Positions 42,197 through 51,034 are shown, counted from the first letter of the stretch. The stretch: 64,000 bases of DNA from Pseudonocardia kunmingensis (GCF_006716445.1 NZ_VFPA01000010.1:22704-86703); one strand, 5' to 3'. Program-made: numbers and translations. The notes: generated by a model from the sequence alone, not told the origin.

Positions 42197-42664
42197 TCAG
42201 CGGTGGTCGAGCGCGGTGATCAGGGCGATCAGCTGCGTCCGGAACCGCTCGTAGTCGTCCACCGCGCCGAGCAGCACCTCGGACTCCCGCTCGGCCCGGC
42301 GTGCCTCGCCGAGCGCGTCGCGCCCGCCCGGGGTGATGGCGACGACGAGCCGGCGCCGGTCCCGCTCGTCGGGGCGGACGGTGACGTGCCCGGTCCGGCG
42401 CATCCGCTCGACGGTGCGGCTCATGGTCTGCTCGGTGACCCGACAGAGTGCGGCCAGCGGGCGCTGGGCCAATGGCGTCTCCGCGAGGTGGTGCAGCGCG
42501 ATCAGGCCGGCGTGGGTGAGCCCGAGACCGGCGAGGAACTCGTCGAACCGGTGCTCGACCGCGCGGGCGGCCACCGAGAGCAGGCGCCCGGTGGGCCACG
42601 ACGCCACATCGGCGCCGACGTCGGCAGGGCGCTGCGCGATCACCTGCTCGTCGCCCTCGGCCAC
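42197..42664 (-). CDS. MarR-family transcriptional regulator
   Basis: A 155-residue MarR-type winged-helix protein: LTHAGLIALHHLAETPLAQRPLAAL leads into the recognition helix TEQTMSRTVERM, and the wing is GHVTVRPDERDRR. The GTG start is a choice by length and fold; no ribosome site is clear. Nearest genes are the USP gene (convergent) and a gene-poor stretch, so the target is unknown. Confidence 0.82.
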   Translation of the reverse strand: MAEGDEQVIAQRPADVGADVASWPTGRLLSVAARAVEHRFDEFLAGLGLTHAGLIALHHLAETPLAQRPLAALCRVTEQTMSRTVERMRRTGHVTVRPDERDRRRLVVAITPGGRDALGEARRAERESEVLLGAVDDYERFRTQLIALITALDHR

Positions 42665-43002
42665 GGCGCCAGGATGCCATGGCGCAGGTGTCGGCTCGGG
42701 CAGCGGTTGACGCGCCGCCGTGGCCGGACCGCGGACGCCGTCCGTGCGGGCGCCACCACGACAGCCCGTCCCTGCGGGCGCGTCTCCGGCCGAACGGGCC
42801 GGCCGAGCCGGGAACGCACCTCGATCCCCCGGCCCGCGCCGGCCCGCCGTCCCCCCGTCGGCCGCGGCCGCCGCACGCGGGGGCAATCGCGTGTGGTGAG
42901 CCGGAACCGACAGCACTTCAGCGTGACGATCAGCGGATCCGTTACAGCCTGGGGGAGTGGCCGCACGGCCGGGGACCGCCGTCGCAGGGCGTCGGGCCCG
43001 CG
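42665..43002. other. Gene-free stretch
   Basis: No open frame here resembles a known family. The DNA is very GC-rich, with a less GC-rich patch around 42895-42950 that may hold the MarR promoter. No clear repeat or hairpin stands out. Confidence 0.5.
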
Positions 43003-43225
43003 TCAGGCCGGGTCGGTCGTACGCCCCTCGATCTCGCGCTTGATCGTCGCCAGGGTCTGTTCGAGTCCGGCGCGGATGCCGGGCCCGTCCGCGCGCTCGG
43101 TGTGCAGTCGGACGGTCACTTCGGAGCCGCTCTCGATCCCGGCGACCCTGTGCACGTCGGACAGGTAGCGGAACAACTCCTCGGGGTCCGCGGTGACGGT
43201 GGCCCTGTGTTCGTAGTCGCTGTCA
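43003..43225 (-). pseudogene. SRPBCC (polyketide cyclase-like) gene remnant with internal deletion
   Basis: Reading leftward, one frame gives YEHRATVTADPEELFRYLSDV, typical of the start of an SRPBCC domain. It runs almost directly into GSEVTVRLHTERADG and GLEQTLATIKREIEG, typical of the end, with a stop at 43003-43005. The central about 60-70 residues of the domain are missing. An in-frame stop lies upstream and no ATG or GTG is usable before the conserved part; the ATG nearby is in another frame. It looks like a decayed gene. Confidence 0.6.
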
Positions 43226-43303
43226 TGCGAGGTGAGGCTCGGGTGCGGGCTTGCGCCGGCAGCTCACGCGTGGCGTCCCCGCGACCGCCGCTCGCGGCGG
43301 GGA

Positions 43304-43906
43304 TCAGGAGCTGAGGACGCAGTCGACGGCCGCGTAGAGGGTGTCGGTCTCGGACTGCAGGATCGAGTCCTCGGCGGGCAGCGCCCGCTCGAGGCCGAGC
43401 CCGTTGACGACGGTGAGCAGGAACCGTGCCCGCCGGGTGTTGTCGCCCTCGGCGAGCGCGCCTTCGTTGGTGAGGACCGTCAGCCAGTACTCGACGCGGC
43501 GGCGTCCCTCTCGTTCGATGGCGAGGTACGCCGCGCGCCCGTCGTCGGTCGGCTCCGGGGCGATGAACTCCTCGACGACCTTCCGCAGGTTCGCTCGTGC
43601 CTGTGCCCCCACGCCGCTGCCGGCGAGGACCTGCCGCAGGCAGTCGACCAACCGATCCCGGGCGGGCGCCGAGGTGTCGTGGATCCGGTCGTCGGGGACC
43701 ACGAGGTCGTAGATGCGGGTGAGCACCTCGTCCTGGAGCTCGCGCTGGGTCGGGAAGTGGTACCTGAGCGAGCCCGTGCTCACCCCGGCTCGCGACGCGA
43801 CCGCCCGCACGCTCAACCTCGTGCCCGGCTCCTCGCCGAACAGCTCCATGGCAGCCAGCAGGACCTTGTCCCGGCTGCTGAGGTTCTCCCTGTCCCGCTC
43901 CTCCAT
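43304..43906 (-). CDS. TetR-family transcriptional regulator
   Basis: A 200-residue TetR protein with the HTH LSVRAVASRAGVSTGSLRYHF and a ligand domain. I start at the inner ATG because GGAGG lies five bases ahead; an ATG six codons upstream has none. It diverges from a membrane protein gene across two near-identical 17-bp palindromes, which it very probably binds. Confidence 0.9.
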   Translation of the reverse strand: MEERDRENLSSRDKVLLAAMELFGEEPGTRLSVRAVASRAGVSTGSLRYHFPTQRELQDEVLTRIYDLVVPDDRIHDTSAPARDRLVDCLRQVLAGSGVGAQARANLRKVVEEFIAPEPTDDGRAAYLAIEREGRRRVEYWLTVLTNEGALAEGDNTRRARFLLTVVNGLGLERALPAEDSILQSETDTLYAAVDCVLSS

Positions 43907-43928
43907 GCCCACCTCCGGTCGCATCCTA

Positions 43929-43977
43929 CTAATACACCGTGTTAGTGTCGCGATCAGCGACTAATACAGTGTGTTAG
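43929..43977. promoter_or_regulatory. Two 17-bp TetR operators, centres 32 bp apart
   Basis: CTAATACACCGTGTTAG (43929-43945) and CTAATACAGTGTGTTAG (43961-43977) are near-perfect palindromes with the same outer arms. One lies just ahead of the TetR start, the other just ahead of the membrane protein and covers a TACAGT -10-like box. The spacing is three helical turns. Confidence 0.75.
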
Positions 43978-43992
43978 AGAGTCGGGGGAAGC

Positions 43993-44649
43993 ATGTTGCA
44001 GGAGTGGCGACGGCGGCGGGCCGCCGAGCGCGTGAAGCCGGGCGACGGGCGCCCCCTGAAGCGTTTCCGCTGGTGGCAGATGTTCTCCGGGCGCGCGCTG
44101 CTGCACCTCGAGCTGACGGGGGACGACGGTCGCCAGGTCCGGTACTCCGTCGATGTGCGGTACTGGGGCGACAAGGAGGACGGCGTCGTGCGGGCGCAGC
44201 TGTACCGCGCCGGCCGGCTCCACGCCTTGTCCAAGGTTCCCGCCTTCTTCCCGGTCGAGGGCGGCACGATCGAGGTGGCGACCACCGACTTCGGAGTCCG
44301 GCGCTGTCACCACGTCGGCGTCGACGGGGCCGAGCGCCAGCTCACCCCGGACCCCAGGTCCGGCGAGGGGCGCCGGGCCCGCTTCGAGCGCAACCACCCG
44401 GCGATGAGCCGACTGGTCGGCTTCGTCTCGGTGGTCGTGCTCATCGTCGGCGTGGGCCTCAACCTCCTGCAGCTCATCGAACCGATCTCGCGGATACCCC
44501 CGATCGCCGAGAACATCGGCGTCTTCGAGTCACCGGTCCACCTGCCGATCTGGCTCAACATCGCGCTCGGTCTCGGAGCTGCGCTGGCCAGCACCGAGCG
44601 CGCACTGCGGCTGCGTTACCACTGGCTGCTCGACGCGGGCGGGAACTGA
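43993..44649 (+). CDS. Hypothetical membrane protein controlled by the adjacent TetR
   Basis: A 218-residue protein without recognised family. A basic N terminus (EWRRRRAAERVKPGDG) and a hydrophilic beta-rich first two thirds precede two membrane segments (LVGFVSVVVLIVGVGLNLL and PIWLNIALGLGAALAST). GGGGAAG precedes the ATG. The paired palindromes upstream suggest induction when the TetR ligand is present, so a membrane-stress or detoxification role is possible. No catalytic motif is seen. Confidence 0.72.
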   Translation: MLQEWRRRRAAERVKPGDGRPLKRFRWWQMFSGRALLHLELTGDDGRQVRYSVDVRYWGDKEDGVVRAQLYRAGRLHALSKVPAFFPVEGGTIEVATTDFGVRRCHHVGVDGAERQLTPDPRSGEGRRARFERNHPAMSRLVGFVSVVVLIVGVGLNLLQLIEPISRIPPIAENIGVFESPVHLPIWLNIALGLGAALASTERALRLRYHWLLDAGGN

Positions 44650-44713
44650 GCCACGCCTCGGCCGCGGGGAATCGCGACACGACAGCTGATCGCGCTCGCG
44701 CGCCCCCTGCTTC

Positions 44714-44736
44714 GGGGACATTCGTTCGACGTCCCC
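44714..44736. terminator. Hairpin between convergent genes
   Basis: GGGGAC (44714-44719) and GTCCCC (44731-44736) pair perfectly around an 11-nt loop, just before the end of the leftward cytochrome b gene. A weak shared terminator is plausible. Confidence 0.35.
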
Positions 44737-44746
44737 CTGGCCCGGG

Positions 44747-46363
44747 TCATGGACGTGGTCGCGAGCTGCTCACCCTGTCCGGCCCGCCGGCCTCGGCGCG
44801 GGCCTGCGCCAGCGCTGCGGTCTCCTCGGCCGGGTCCGGCGTGAGCAGCGAGCCGGGGACCGGGGAGCCGCCGGAGCCCAGCTGGTTCATCCGCTTGGGC
44901 ACCGGGGCGCCCTGGTACTCCAGCGGGATGGCGTGGCCGTGGGCGTCGACGCCGCCGAGGGGCTGGTGCACCTCGACGAACTCGCCGTGGGGCAGCCGCT
45001 TGATGACGCCGGTCTCGATGCCGTGCTCGAGCACCGCGCGGTCCGAGCGCTGCAGGCCCAGGCAGATCCGGTAGGTGACCCAGTAGGCGATGGGCGGCAC
45101 GACCAGTACGCCGATGCGGCCCGCCCACGTCGTGGCGTTGAGCGAGACGTCGAAGAAGTAGGCGATGAGGTCGTTGCTGCCGCTGAGCACGAGCACCGTG
45201 TAGAAGGAGATGCCCATGACGCCCAGCGAGGTGCGGACCGGCACGTCCCGCGGCCGTTGCAGCAGGTTGTGCAGCGCGTTGTCCTTGGTGAACCTCCGCT
45301 CGATCCAGGGGTAGGCGCCCGCGAGCACGTACAGGATCGGGAGGAACGCGGGCGAGGCCCAGAACGCGGGCGGGATGTTGTAGTCGCCGATGTGGATGTC
45401 CCACGGCGGGAAGATCCGCAGCATGCCCTCGGTGAAGAGCACGTACCAGTCGGGCTGCGACCCCGCGGAGACGTGCGCCGCGTTGTAGGGGCCGAAGTTC
45501 CAGATGGGGTTGATCTGGAACAGCCCGCCCATGGCTGCGATGACGCCGACGGTGACGGCGAAGAACGCCCCGGCCTTCACGGCGAACGCGGGGAGGATCC
45601 GGACACCGACGACGTTGCCCTCCTTGCGTCCGGGGCCGGGGAACTGGGTGTGCTTCTGGTACCAGACCAGCCCGAGGTGCACGGCGATCAGCGCGAGCAG
45701 GATCCCGGGGATGAGCAGCACGTGCGTGATGTAGAGGAGCGGGATGACCTCGGTGCCGGGGAACTCGCCGCGGAACAGCACGAAGTGCAGCCACGTGCCC
45801 ACCACCGGGACGGACAGGGTGAAGCCGGAGGCGATCCGCAGGCCGGTGCCCGAGAGCAGGTCGTCGGGCAGCGAGTAGCCGGTGAAGCCGGCGAAGAAGC
45901 CGGTGAACAGCAGCAGGACGCCGATCACCCAGGTCGCTTCGCGCGGTTTGCGGAAGGCGCCGGTGAAGAACGTGCGGCACATGTGCACGACCATCGCGGC
46001 CATGAACAGCAGCGCGGCCCAGTGGTGCACCTGCCGGATGAACAGCCCCCCGCGGACCTCGAAGGAGATCCCCAGCGCACTCTCGTACGCCCGCGACATG
46101 TGGATGCCGCGCAGGTTCTCGAACGCGCCGTCGTAGACGACCTCCTCCATGGAGGGGTCGAAGAACAGTGCCAGGTAGGTGCCCGACAGCAGCAGGACGA
46201 TGAAGCTGTAGAGCGCGACCTCACCGAGCATGAACGACCAGTGCGTCGGGAAGACCTTGTTGAACTGCCGGCGCAGCCCGGCGGCGGGGTGGTAGCGCTG
46301 GTCCAGCTCGTCGAACGCGGCCCCCACCCGCTCGCCGCCGCGAGACCCACCGTTGTTCCCCAT
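44747..46363 (-). CDS. qcrB: Cytochrome bc1 complex cytochrome b subunit (QcrB), orphan copy
   Basis: A 538-residue actinobacterial cytochrome b. The heme ligands lie in the histidine pairs of VHHWAALLFMAAMVVHMCR and of WLHFVLF with ITHVLL and AVHLGLVWYQKH. GSQPDWYVLFTEG contains the PDWY quinol-site motif. It normally works in the membrane-bound bc1-aa3 supercomplex with QcrA and QcrC, but no qcrA, qcrC or cox genes are adjacent. This is probably a second, unlinked copy. Its regulation is unknown; a TetR gene lies just upstream in the same direction. Confidence 0.92.
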   Translation of the reverse strand: MGNNGGSRGGERVGAAFDELDQRYHPAAGLRRQFNKVFPTHWSFMLGEVALYSFIVLLLSGTYLALFFDPSMEEVVYDGAFENLRGIHMSRAYESALGISFEVRGGLFIRQVHHWAALLFMAAMVVHMCRTFFTGAFRKPREATWVIGVLLLFTGFFAGFTGYSLPDDLLSGTGLRIASGFTLSVPVVGTWLHFVLFRGEFPGTEVIPLLYITHVLLIPGILLALIAVHLGLVWYQKHTQFPGPGRKEGNVVGVRILPAFAVKAGAFFAVTVGVIAAMGGLFQINPIWNFGPYNAAHVSAGSQPDWYVLFTEGMLRIFPPWDIHIGDYNIPPAFWASPAFLPILYVLAGAYPWIERRFTKDNALHNLLQRPRDVPVRTSLGVMGISFYTVLVLSGSNDLIAYFFDVSLNATTWAGRIGVLVVPPIAYWVTYRICLGLQRSDRAVLEHGIETGVIKRLPHGEFVEVHQPLGGVDAHGHAIPLEYQGAPVPKRMNQLGSGGSPVPGSLLTPDPAEETAALAQARAEAGGPDRVSSSRPRP

Positions 46364-46441
46364 GGCCTCACGACGCCGCAGCCCGACCGGGTGTGACGCG
46401 CTGTGGCCGGCGTCACACCTGCCGCCGGACTCCTGTCGTGA

Positions 46442-47038
46442 TCAGCGGTCACCGAGCAGGACCCGGCGGGCCAGCCGGGCGAGCGCTCCGGCGATCTGCT
46501 CGGGAGCGAGCCCGCTGTCGCGCTGGTAGCGGAACACCTCGCCCGACAGCGGCGCCAGCAGCGTGTCCACCAGGGCGTCCGGATCCGGGACGTCCCCGGC
46601 CTCCAGCAGCACGCGCACGTGCGCCCGCCAGAACCCGTAGGACCCGACGGCGAACCGCGCCGCCCCCGCATCGACGGCGAGCACGAGCGGGAGCTGCCGT
46701 TCCAGGTGCTCGACCATCGCGGCGTAGAAGGCGGCGAGCCGGTCCTCGGGCGGCGCGCCGGGGCCCAGCGGTGGATCGCCGCGGATCACCTGTTCCTGTA
46801 TCGCCGCCTCGTGCTCGCCGAGCAGCGCTCCGGCGATGGAGGCGACGTCGGGGTAGCGCCGGTAGAGGGTGGCGCGGCCGACGCCGGCCGCGCGGGCGAC
46901 GTCGTCCATCGTGACCGCGCGCGGGTCCTTGCTGCGGAACAGGTCCGCGGCGGCGGTCAGCACCCGGGCCCGGTTGCGTGCGGCGTCGGCGCGCTCGGCG
47001 GGTGGTGCGCCCACCTGCGGCAGTTCGACGGCAGCCAT
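46442..47038 (-). CDS. TetR-family transcriptional regulator
   Basis: A 198-residue TetR protein with HTH VTMDDVARAAGVGRATLYRRY. It starts four bases after the stop of another TetR gene, so the two are cotranscribed. It lies 78 bases upstream of the orphan qcrB and may influence it. The ligand domain has no diagnostic features. Confidence 0.88.
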   Translation of the reverse strand: MAAVELPQVGAPPAERADAARNRARVLTAAADLFRSKDPRAVTMDDVARAAGVGRATLYRRYPDVASIAGALLGEHEAAIQEQVIRGDPPLGPGAPPEDRLAAFYAAMVEHLERQLPLVLAVDAGAARFAVGSYGFWRAHVRVLLEAGDVPDPDALVDTLLAPLSGEVFRYQRDSGLAPEQIAGALARLARRVLLGDR

Positions 47039-47042
47039 CGTC

Positions 47043-47669
47043 TCAGCGTAGGTCGGCGGCGATCTCGGCCGCCACGAGCCGGGCCAGGTGGCGACCGGTG
47101 GTGTGCAGGGGCGTCGGATCGGCGGCGACCCTGCTCAGCAACTCCGCACCTTCGAGTCCGGACAGGACCATGCAGGCCAGCTCCGCCGCCGTGCGGGAGC
47201 CGATGCCGGCCGACTGCAGGCGGGTGGCGATGAGGTCCTGCCATTCCTGCAGGATGCGGGCGCAGGTCACGCGCAGCAGCGGGGCGTCGTTGACGCTTTC
47301 CAGGGCTGTCACCGCCACGGGGCAGCCCTCCGCCCAGCCCGTCGAGGCGAGGTCCGCGGCCAGGTCGTCCGCGCAGGCGGCGATGGCATCGGGTGCGTCG
47401 GCCCCGCGAGCCAGTGCCGTGCGCAGCAGGTCGGCGAAGCGTTCTCCCGCGTGGACGAGCGCGCTGGCCGCGAGCTCCTCCTTCCCGCGCGGGAAGTGGT
47501 GGTAGAGCGAGCTCGTCGTGACCCCGGCCGCGCGCACGATGTCCTTGATGCCGGTGGCCTGGTACCCCCGTCGCTCGAGGAGCGCCGCGGTCTCCCGGAC
47601 CAGGCGTTCCCGCGTGCTCGGTGGCTGCGGTGCGGCCTGCGCGGATGACGATCGTCTCACCGGCGCCAC
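47043..47669 (-). CDS. TetR-family regulator, LmrA/YxaF type
   Basis: A roughly 205-residue TetR protein with HTH TGIKDIVRAAGVTTSSLYHHF followed by PRGKEELAASAL, the LmrA/YxaF pattern. The C-terminal domain has WAEGCPVAVTALE. Two GTG starts nine bases apart are possible and neither has a ribosome site. It diverges from an F420-type oxidoreductase; two palindromic GATCGATC-like sites lie between them. Confidence 0.87.
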   Translation of the reverse strand: MAPVRRSSSAQAAPQPPSTRERLVRETAALLERRGYQATGIKDIVRAAGVTTSSLYHHFPRGKEELAASALVHAGERFADLLRTALARGADAPDAIAACADDLAADLASTGWAEGCPVAVTALESVNDAPLLRVTCARILQEWQDLIATRLQSAGIGSRTAAELACMVLSGLEGAELLSRVAADPTPLHTTGRHLARLVAAEIAADLR

Positions 47670-47675
47670 GCTACC

Positions 47676-47722
47676 GGATCGATCGCTCCATCTGGTACAC
47701 ACGCTCTGGATCGACCGATCTA
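47676..47722. promoter_or_regulatory. Paired TetR-type operators
   Basis: GGATCGATCGCTCC (47676-47689) is a palindrome with one mismatched pair, and TGGATCGACCGATCTA (47707-47722) is one with two mismatched pairs. Both share the GATCGA core. They fill the space between the divergent TetR and oxidoreductase genes, consistent with LmrA/YxaF-type repression of both. Confidence 0.55.
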
Positions 47723-47738
47723 TCAGGAGGGGGACACG

Positions 47739-48806
47739 GTGGAGCACGGAGCGAGCGGGGCGGCCGGAGCGGCCGAGGTGGCGGTGACGCAGCCGGGAGC
47801 GGGCTGGGCGGGGTCCTTCGCCGAGCACCCCGGGTACCGGCGCATGTTCGCCCCCGGGCGGCTGACCATCGGGCTGTTCCTGCCGGTGTGGCAGTTCGCC
47901 GGCGAACTGGAGGCCATGCGGGGGCAGGGCGAGGTCGTGCAGCAGGCCGACCGCGGCGATCTGGCGGGGCTGTGGGTTCGGGACATCCCGCTGCACGACC
48001 GCAACTTCGGCGACGTCGGGCAGGTCTACGACCCCTGGACCTACCTCGCGTGGTTGGCCGCGCACACAGAGCGCACCGCGTTGGCCGCGGGAAGCGTGAT
48101 CGCCACGCTGCGGCACCCGATCGACCTGGCGAAGCAGGCGGCATCGCTGGACCGGCTCTCCGGTGGCCGGTTGGTGCTCGGGGTCGCCGCCGGCGACCGC
48201 GCGTCGGAGTTCCCCGCCTACGGCATCCCCTACGACGAGCGGGCGGCCCGGTTCGCGGAGAGCCTGCCGCTGGTGCGGCGCCTGCTCGACGAGCGGTTCC
48301 CGCAGGTGGCGACGCCGTTGAGCAGGATGGACGGCTCGACGGATCTGCTGCCCAAGCCCACGGCGGGCGCCGTTCCACTGATCGTCACGGGATCCAGCAG
48401 GCAGAGTGAGGAGTGGATCGCTTCGCACAGCGACGGCTGGCTGATCTACCCCGGCGTGACGCACACCGACGAGGGCCCGACCCAGCTGGGGGAGAAGATC
48501 CGGCGATGGCGCTCGCTCGTCCCGGCGCGGCAGTTCAAGCCGGTGCTCACCAACGAGTGGCTCGACCTCGTCGAGGACCCCGATCACCCACCGACGCCGA
48601 TGCGCGGGGGCTTCGTCCTGCGCACCGGCCGCCACGGCCTGATCGATCTGCTCACGCGCTGGCAGGACAACGGGGTCAACCACGCGGCGCTCGGCGTGCA
48701 GCACGGCAGGCGGCCCGCGGCGGACGCCGTCGCCGAGATCATCGAGCACGTCCTGCCCGTGTTCCCGACGCTGCCCGCCCCGGCCGCGGCCACCCCGATC
48801 TGGTGA
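47739..48806 (+). CDS. LLM-class flavin/F420-dependent oxidoreductase
   Basis: A 355-residue luciferase-like monooxygenase-fold enzyme: GRLTIGLFLPVWQFAG opens the barrel, AAGSVIATLRHPIDLAKQAASL and RLSGGRLVLGVAAGDRASEF are typical. The GTG follows AGGAGGGGG. Divergent TetR control suggests an inducible oxidation or detoxification role. It overlaps a maleylpyruvate-isomerase-family gene by four bases. F420 and FMN cannot be separated by eye. Confidence 0.88.
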   Translation: MEHGASGAAGAAEVAVTQPGAGWAGSFAEHPGYRRMFAPGRLTIGLFLPVWQFAGELEAMRGQGEVVQQADRGDLAGLWVRDIPLHDRNFGDVGQVYDPWTYLAWLAAHTERTALAAGSVIATLRHPIDLAKQAASLDRLSGGRLVLGVAAGDRASEFPAYGIPYDERAARFAESLPLVRRLLDERFPQVATPLSRMDGSTDLLPKPTAGAVPLIVTGSSRQSEEWIASHSDGWLIYPGVTHTDEGPTQLGEKIRRWRSLVPARQFKPVLTNEWLDLVEDPDHPPTPMRGGFVLRTGRHGLIDLLTRWQDNGVNHAALGVQHGRRPAADAVAEIIEHVLPVFPTLPAPAAATPIW

Positions 48807-49636
48807 GCAGCCCGATGATCACCGCGGCGAGCCCGCTGCTCGACGCCCAGGACTACGCCGAAATCATGCGGCGGGCAGCGGCCCGGCTGCGCCACGAGGG
48901 ATCCGGTGCCCTCGACCTGGCGGTGCCCGCCTGTCCGGGCTGGAAGGTCCGGAACCTGCTGTTCCACGTGGGCCACGTCGCCTCCTACGTGCTCGCCTGC
49001 GTCGTGGCCCGCGGTCCCCAACCCGACTACCGTGATCCGGAACCACCCCCCGACACCCAGCTGTGCGACTGGATGTCGGAGCAGGTCGCGACGGTCCAGG
49101 CGAGGATGGCCCAGACCCCGCCCGCCGCGCCGGCCTGGAACTGGTCGACGGGACCGCAGACCGCGTCGTTCTGGCCACGCCACCTCGCCCACGAGGCCCA
49201 GATCCACCTGTGGGACCTGCACGACGCGCTCGGCCGTGCCGCCGGGTCCGGAGCGCCACCGCGGACCACCGCCTTGGCGCACCTCGGCGCGGCGTCGCTC
49301 GCCGCGGTGGCCGTCGACGGGGTCGACGAGATCCTGCGGCTGCACCTGCCGGCGCGGCGTCGCGACGAGGCGGCGCTGCCCGGGCACGGGCACGCCCGCC
49401 TCGTCGCCGTCGACGTCGGGATCGGCTGGGACGTCGATCTCGCGAACGACTCGGTGCGGAGCTACGAGGTCGGTGCCGAGCCCGTCGACGCCCCGGCCGT
49501 CGCGGAGGGGCGGGTGGTCCTGCAGGGCACCGCCGAGGTCCTCTACCTGGCGCTGTGGGGTCGGGTGCCGCTGCCGCTCCCGGCCGGCACCCCGCCCGGG
49601 GCTCGTCGGATCGGCGCCGCGTTGGTGTCCGGATGA
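48803..49636 (+). CDS. Maleylpyruvate isomerase family, mycothiol-dependent (DinB-fold) protein
   Basis: A 277-residue protein with the N-terminal DinB-like metal-binding helix bundle (VPACPGWKVRNLLFHVGHVA, then HLAHEAQIHLWDLHDA with the conserved histidines) and an SCP2-like C-terminal half. In actinobacteria such proteins use mycothiol, for example isomerising maleylpyruvate to fumarylpyruvate. That step is missing from the gentisate operon at 27887. Many family members have other or unknown roles. GTG overlaps the oxidoreductase stop; an ATG four codons in is possible. Confidence 0.83.
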   Translation: MSSPMITAASPLLDAQDYAEIMRRAAARLRHEGSGALDLAVPACPGWKVRNLLFHVGHVASYVLACVVARGPQPDYRDPEPPPDTQLCDWMSEQVATVQARMAQTPPAAPAWNWSTGPQTASFWPRHLAHEAQIHLWDLHDALGRAAGSGAPPRTTALAHLGAASLAAVAVDGVDEILRLHLPARRRDEAALPGHGHARLVAVDVGIGWDVDLANDSVRSYEVGAEPVDAPAVAEGRVVLQGTAEVLYLALWGRVPLPLPAGTPPGARRIGAALVSG

Positions 49637-49660
49637 GCGTGGCCGCTCACGTCGGCGGCG

Positions 49661-51034
49661 TCACGCGGAGCGGCCCCGGCCGGTGCCGGCGATCGCGCGG
49701 TCGACGGCGTCGGCGAGGAGGTCCGCCTGCGGCGTGGCCAGGGTGGCGGTGGTGATCCGGACGGCCGGCGGGCTCACCAGGCGGAACGCCTCGCCCGGGC
49801 GCACGGCCCACCCCTCGTTCTGGAGGGCCTGGCTGGTGGTCGCCTCGTGGGGGACCGGCAGCCAGACGTTGTAGCCGCTGGTCGCGGAGGCGGAGTGCCC
49901 GCGGCGGCGGAGGGCGTCGAGCAGCGCGTCGCGGCGGGCCCGGTAGGTCTCGCGCGCGCGATCGAGCAGCGCGTCGGTGGCGGGGTCGACGAGCAGCGCG
50001 TGGACGGCGTGCTGCAGGAGCAGGCTCACCCAGCCGGCGGAGGCCTGCTGGTGGCCGAGGACGCGGTGGCGGGTGATCGGATCGGCGAGCAGGGCGGCGA
50101 CGCGCAGGTCGGGTCCCAGGCTCTTGCTGGTGCCGTACACGTAGGCCCACCGCGTGGTGGTGCCGGCAAGGGGGTGCAGCGGGCGGTCGGCGCCGGGGCC
50201 GAGGTGGTCGTCGTCGATGACGAGCAGGCCGGGTGCCGCGCTGAGCACCGCGGCGAGCTCGTCGCGGCGCTCAGCGGTGCGGGCCGCGCCGGTGGGGTTG
50301 TGGCCACGGGGGGAGAACACGGCAGCGGCCGGACGGACGGTGAGCGACTCGGCGACGGCGTCGGCGCGTGCGCCCCGGTCGTCCGCGGCGACGGGGTGCG
50401 GGCGCAGGTCGAGCGCGTCGAGCAGGTCGAGCAGGCCGCAGTAGGCGGGGTCCTCGACGAGGACGCGGTCGCCGGGCCGGGTGGACGTGGCGAGCGCTCG
50501 TCCGATGCCGTCGAGGGATCCGCCGACCACGAGCGGCTCGCCGGGGGGTGCGTGGTCGGCGTCGAGCCGCCGGCGCAGCGCGGACACGAGCTCGGCGGCG
50601 TTGCCCCCGTGACCGTAGAGCGCCGACCGGCCGTCCGTGCCGTTCAGCGCGTCGGCCGCCGCGGCCAGCGCGGGCCGCAGGTCCGGGAGCAGCGCGGGGT
50701 CGGGGTTGCCGCTGGAGAGGTCCACGACATCGGGCGGGAGGGCCAGCGCCACCCGGCGCGCGGAGCGGGGGCGTCGGGGCCTGACGACGGTGCCCGCCCG
50801 GCCGTTCCCGCGGACGAGTCCGCGTTCGCCGAGCCGGCGGTACGCGGCGGCGACCGTGGCCGTGCTGGTGCCGAGCTCGGCGGCGAGGTTGCGGACCGTG
50901 GGGAGGGGGTGCCCGGCCGGCAGGGCACCGTCGACGATGCCGGCCTCGATGGCGTCGGCGATGTCGCCTGCGCCCCTGCCGGTGATGGCGAAAGGAGGCG
51001 GACCGGGCACCTGCCCGATGATACGTAGTGCCAC
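49661..51034 (-). CDS. MocR-type regulator (GntR HTH fused to aminotransferase domain)
   Basis: A 457-residue fusion. The N-terminal GntR winged helix has PTVRNLAAELGTSTATVAAAYR. The C-terminal aspartate-aminotransferase-like domain has VDLSSGNPDPALLP, SPRGHNPTGA, DDDHLGPG and the PLP lysine in YGTSKSLGPD. MocR proteins sense PLP or its amino adducts and bind direct repeats. It lies 13 bases after a PLP-dependent decarboxylase, the likely target together with the divergent membrane protein. Confidence 0.9.
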   Translation of the reverse strand: MALRIIGQVPGPPPFAITGRGAGDIADAIEAGIVDGALPAGHPLPTVRNLAAELGTSTATVAAAYRRLGERGLVRGNGRAGTVVRPRRPRSARRVALALPPDVVDLSSGNPDPALLPDLRPALAAAADALNGTDGRSALYGHGGNAAELVSALRRRLDADHAPPGEPLVVGGSLDGIGRALATSTRPGDRVLVEDPAYCGLLDLLDALDLRPHPVAADDRGARADAVAESLTVRPAAAVFSPRGHNPTGAARTAERRDELAAVLSAAPGLLVIDDDHLGPGADRPLHPLAGTTTRWAYVYGTSKSLGPDLRVAALLADPITRHRVLGHQQASAGWVSLLLQHAVHALLVDPATDALLDRARETYRARRDALLDALRRRGHSASATSGYNVWLPVPHEATTSQALQNEGWAVRPGEAFRLVSPPAVRITTATLATPQADLLADAVDRAIAGTGRGRSA

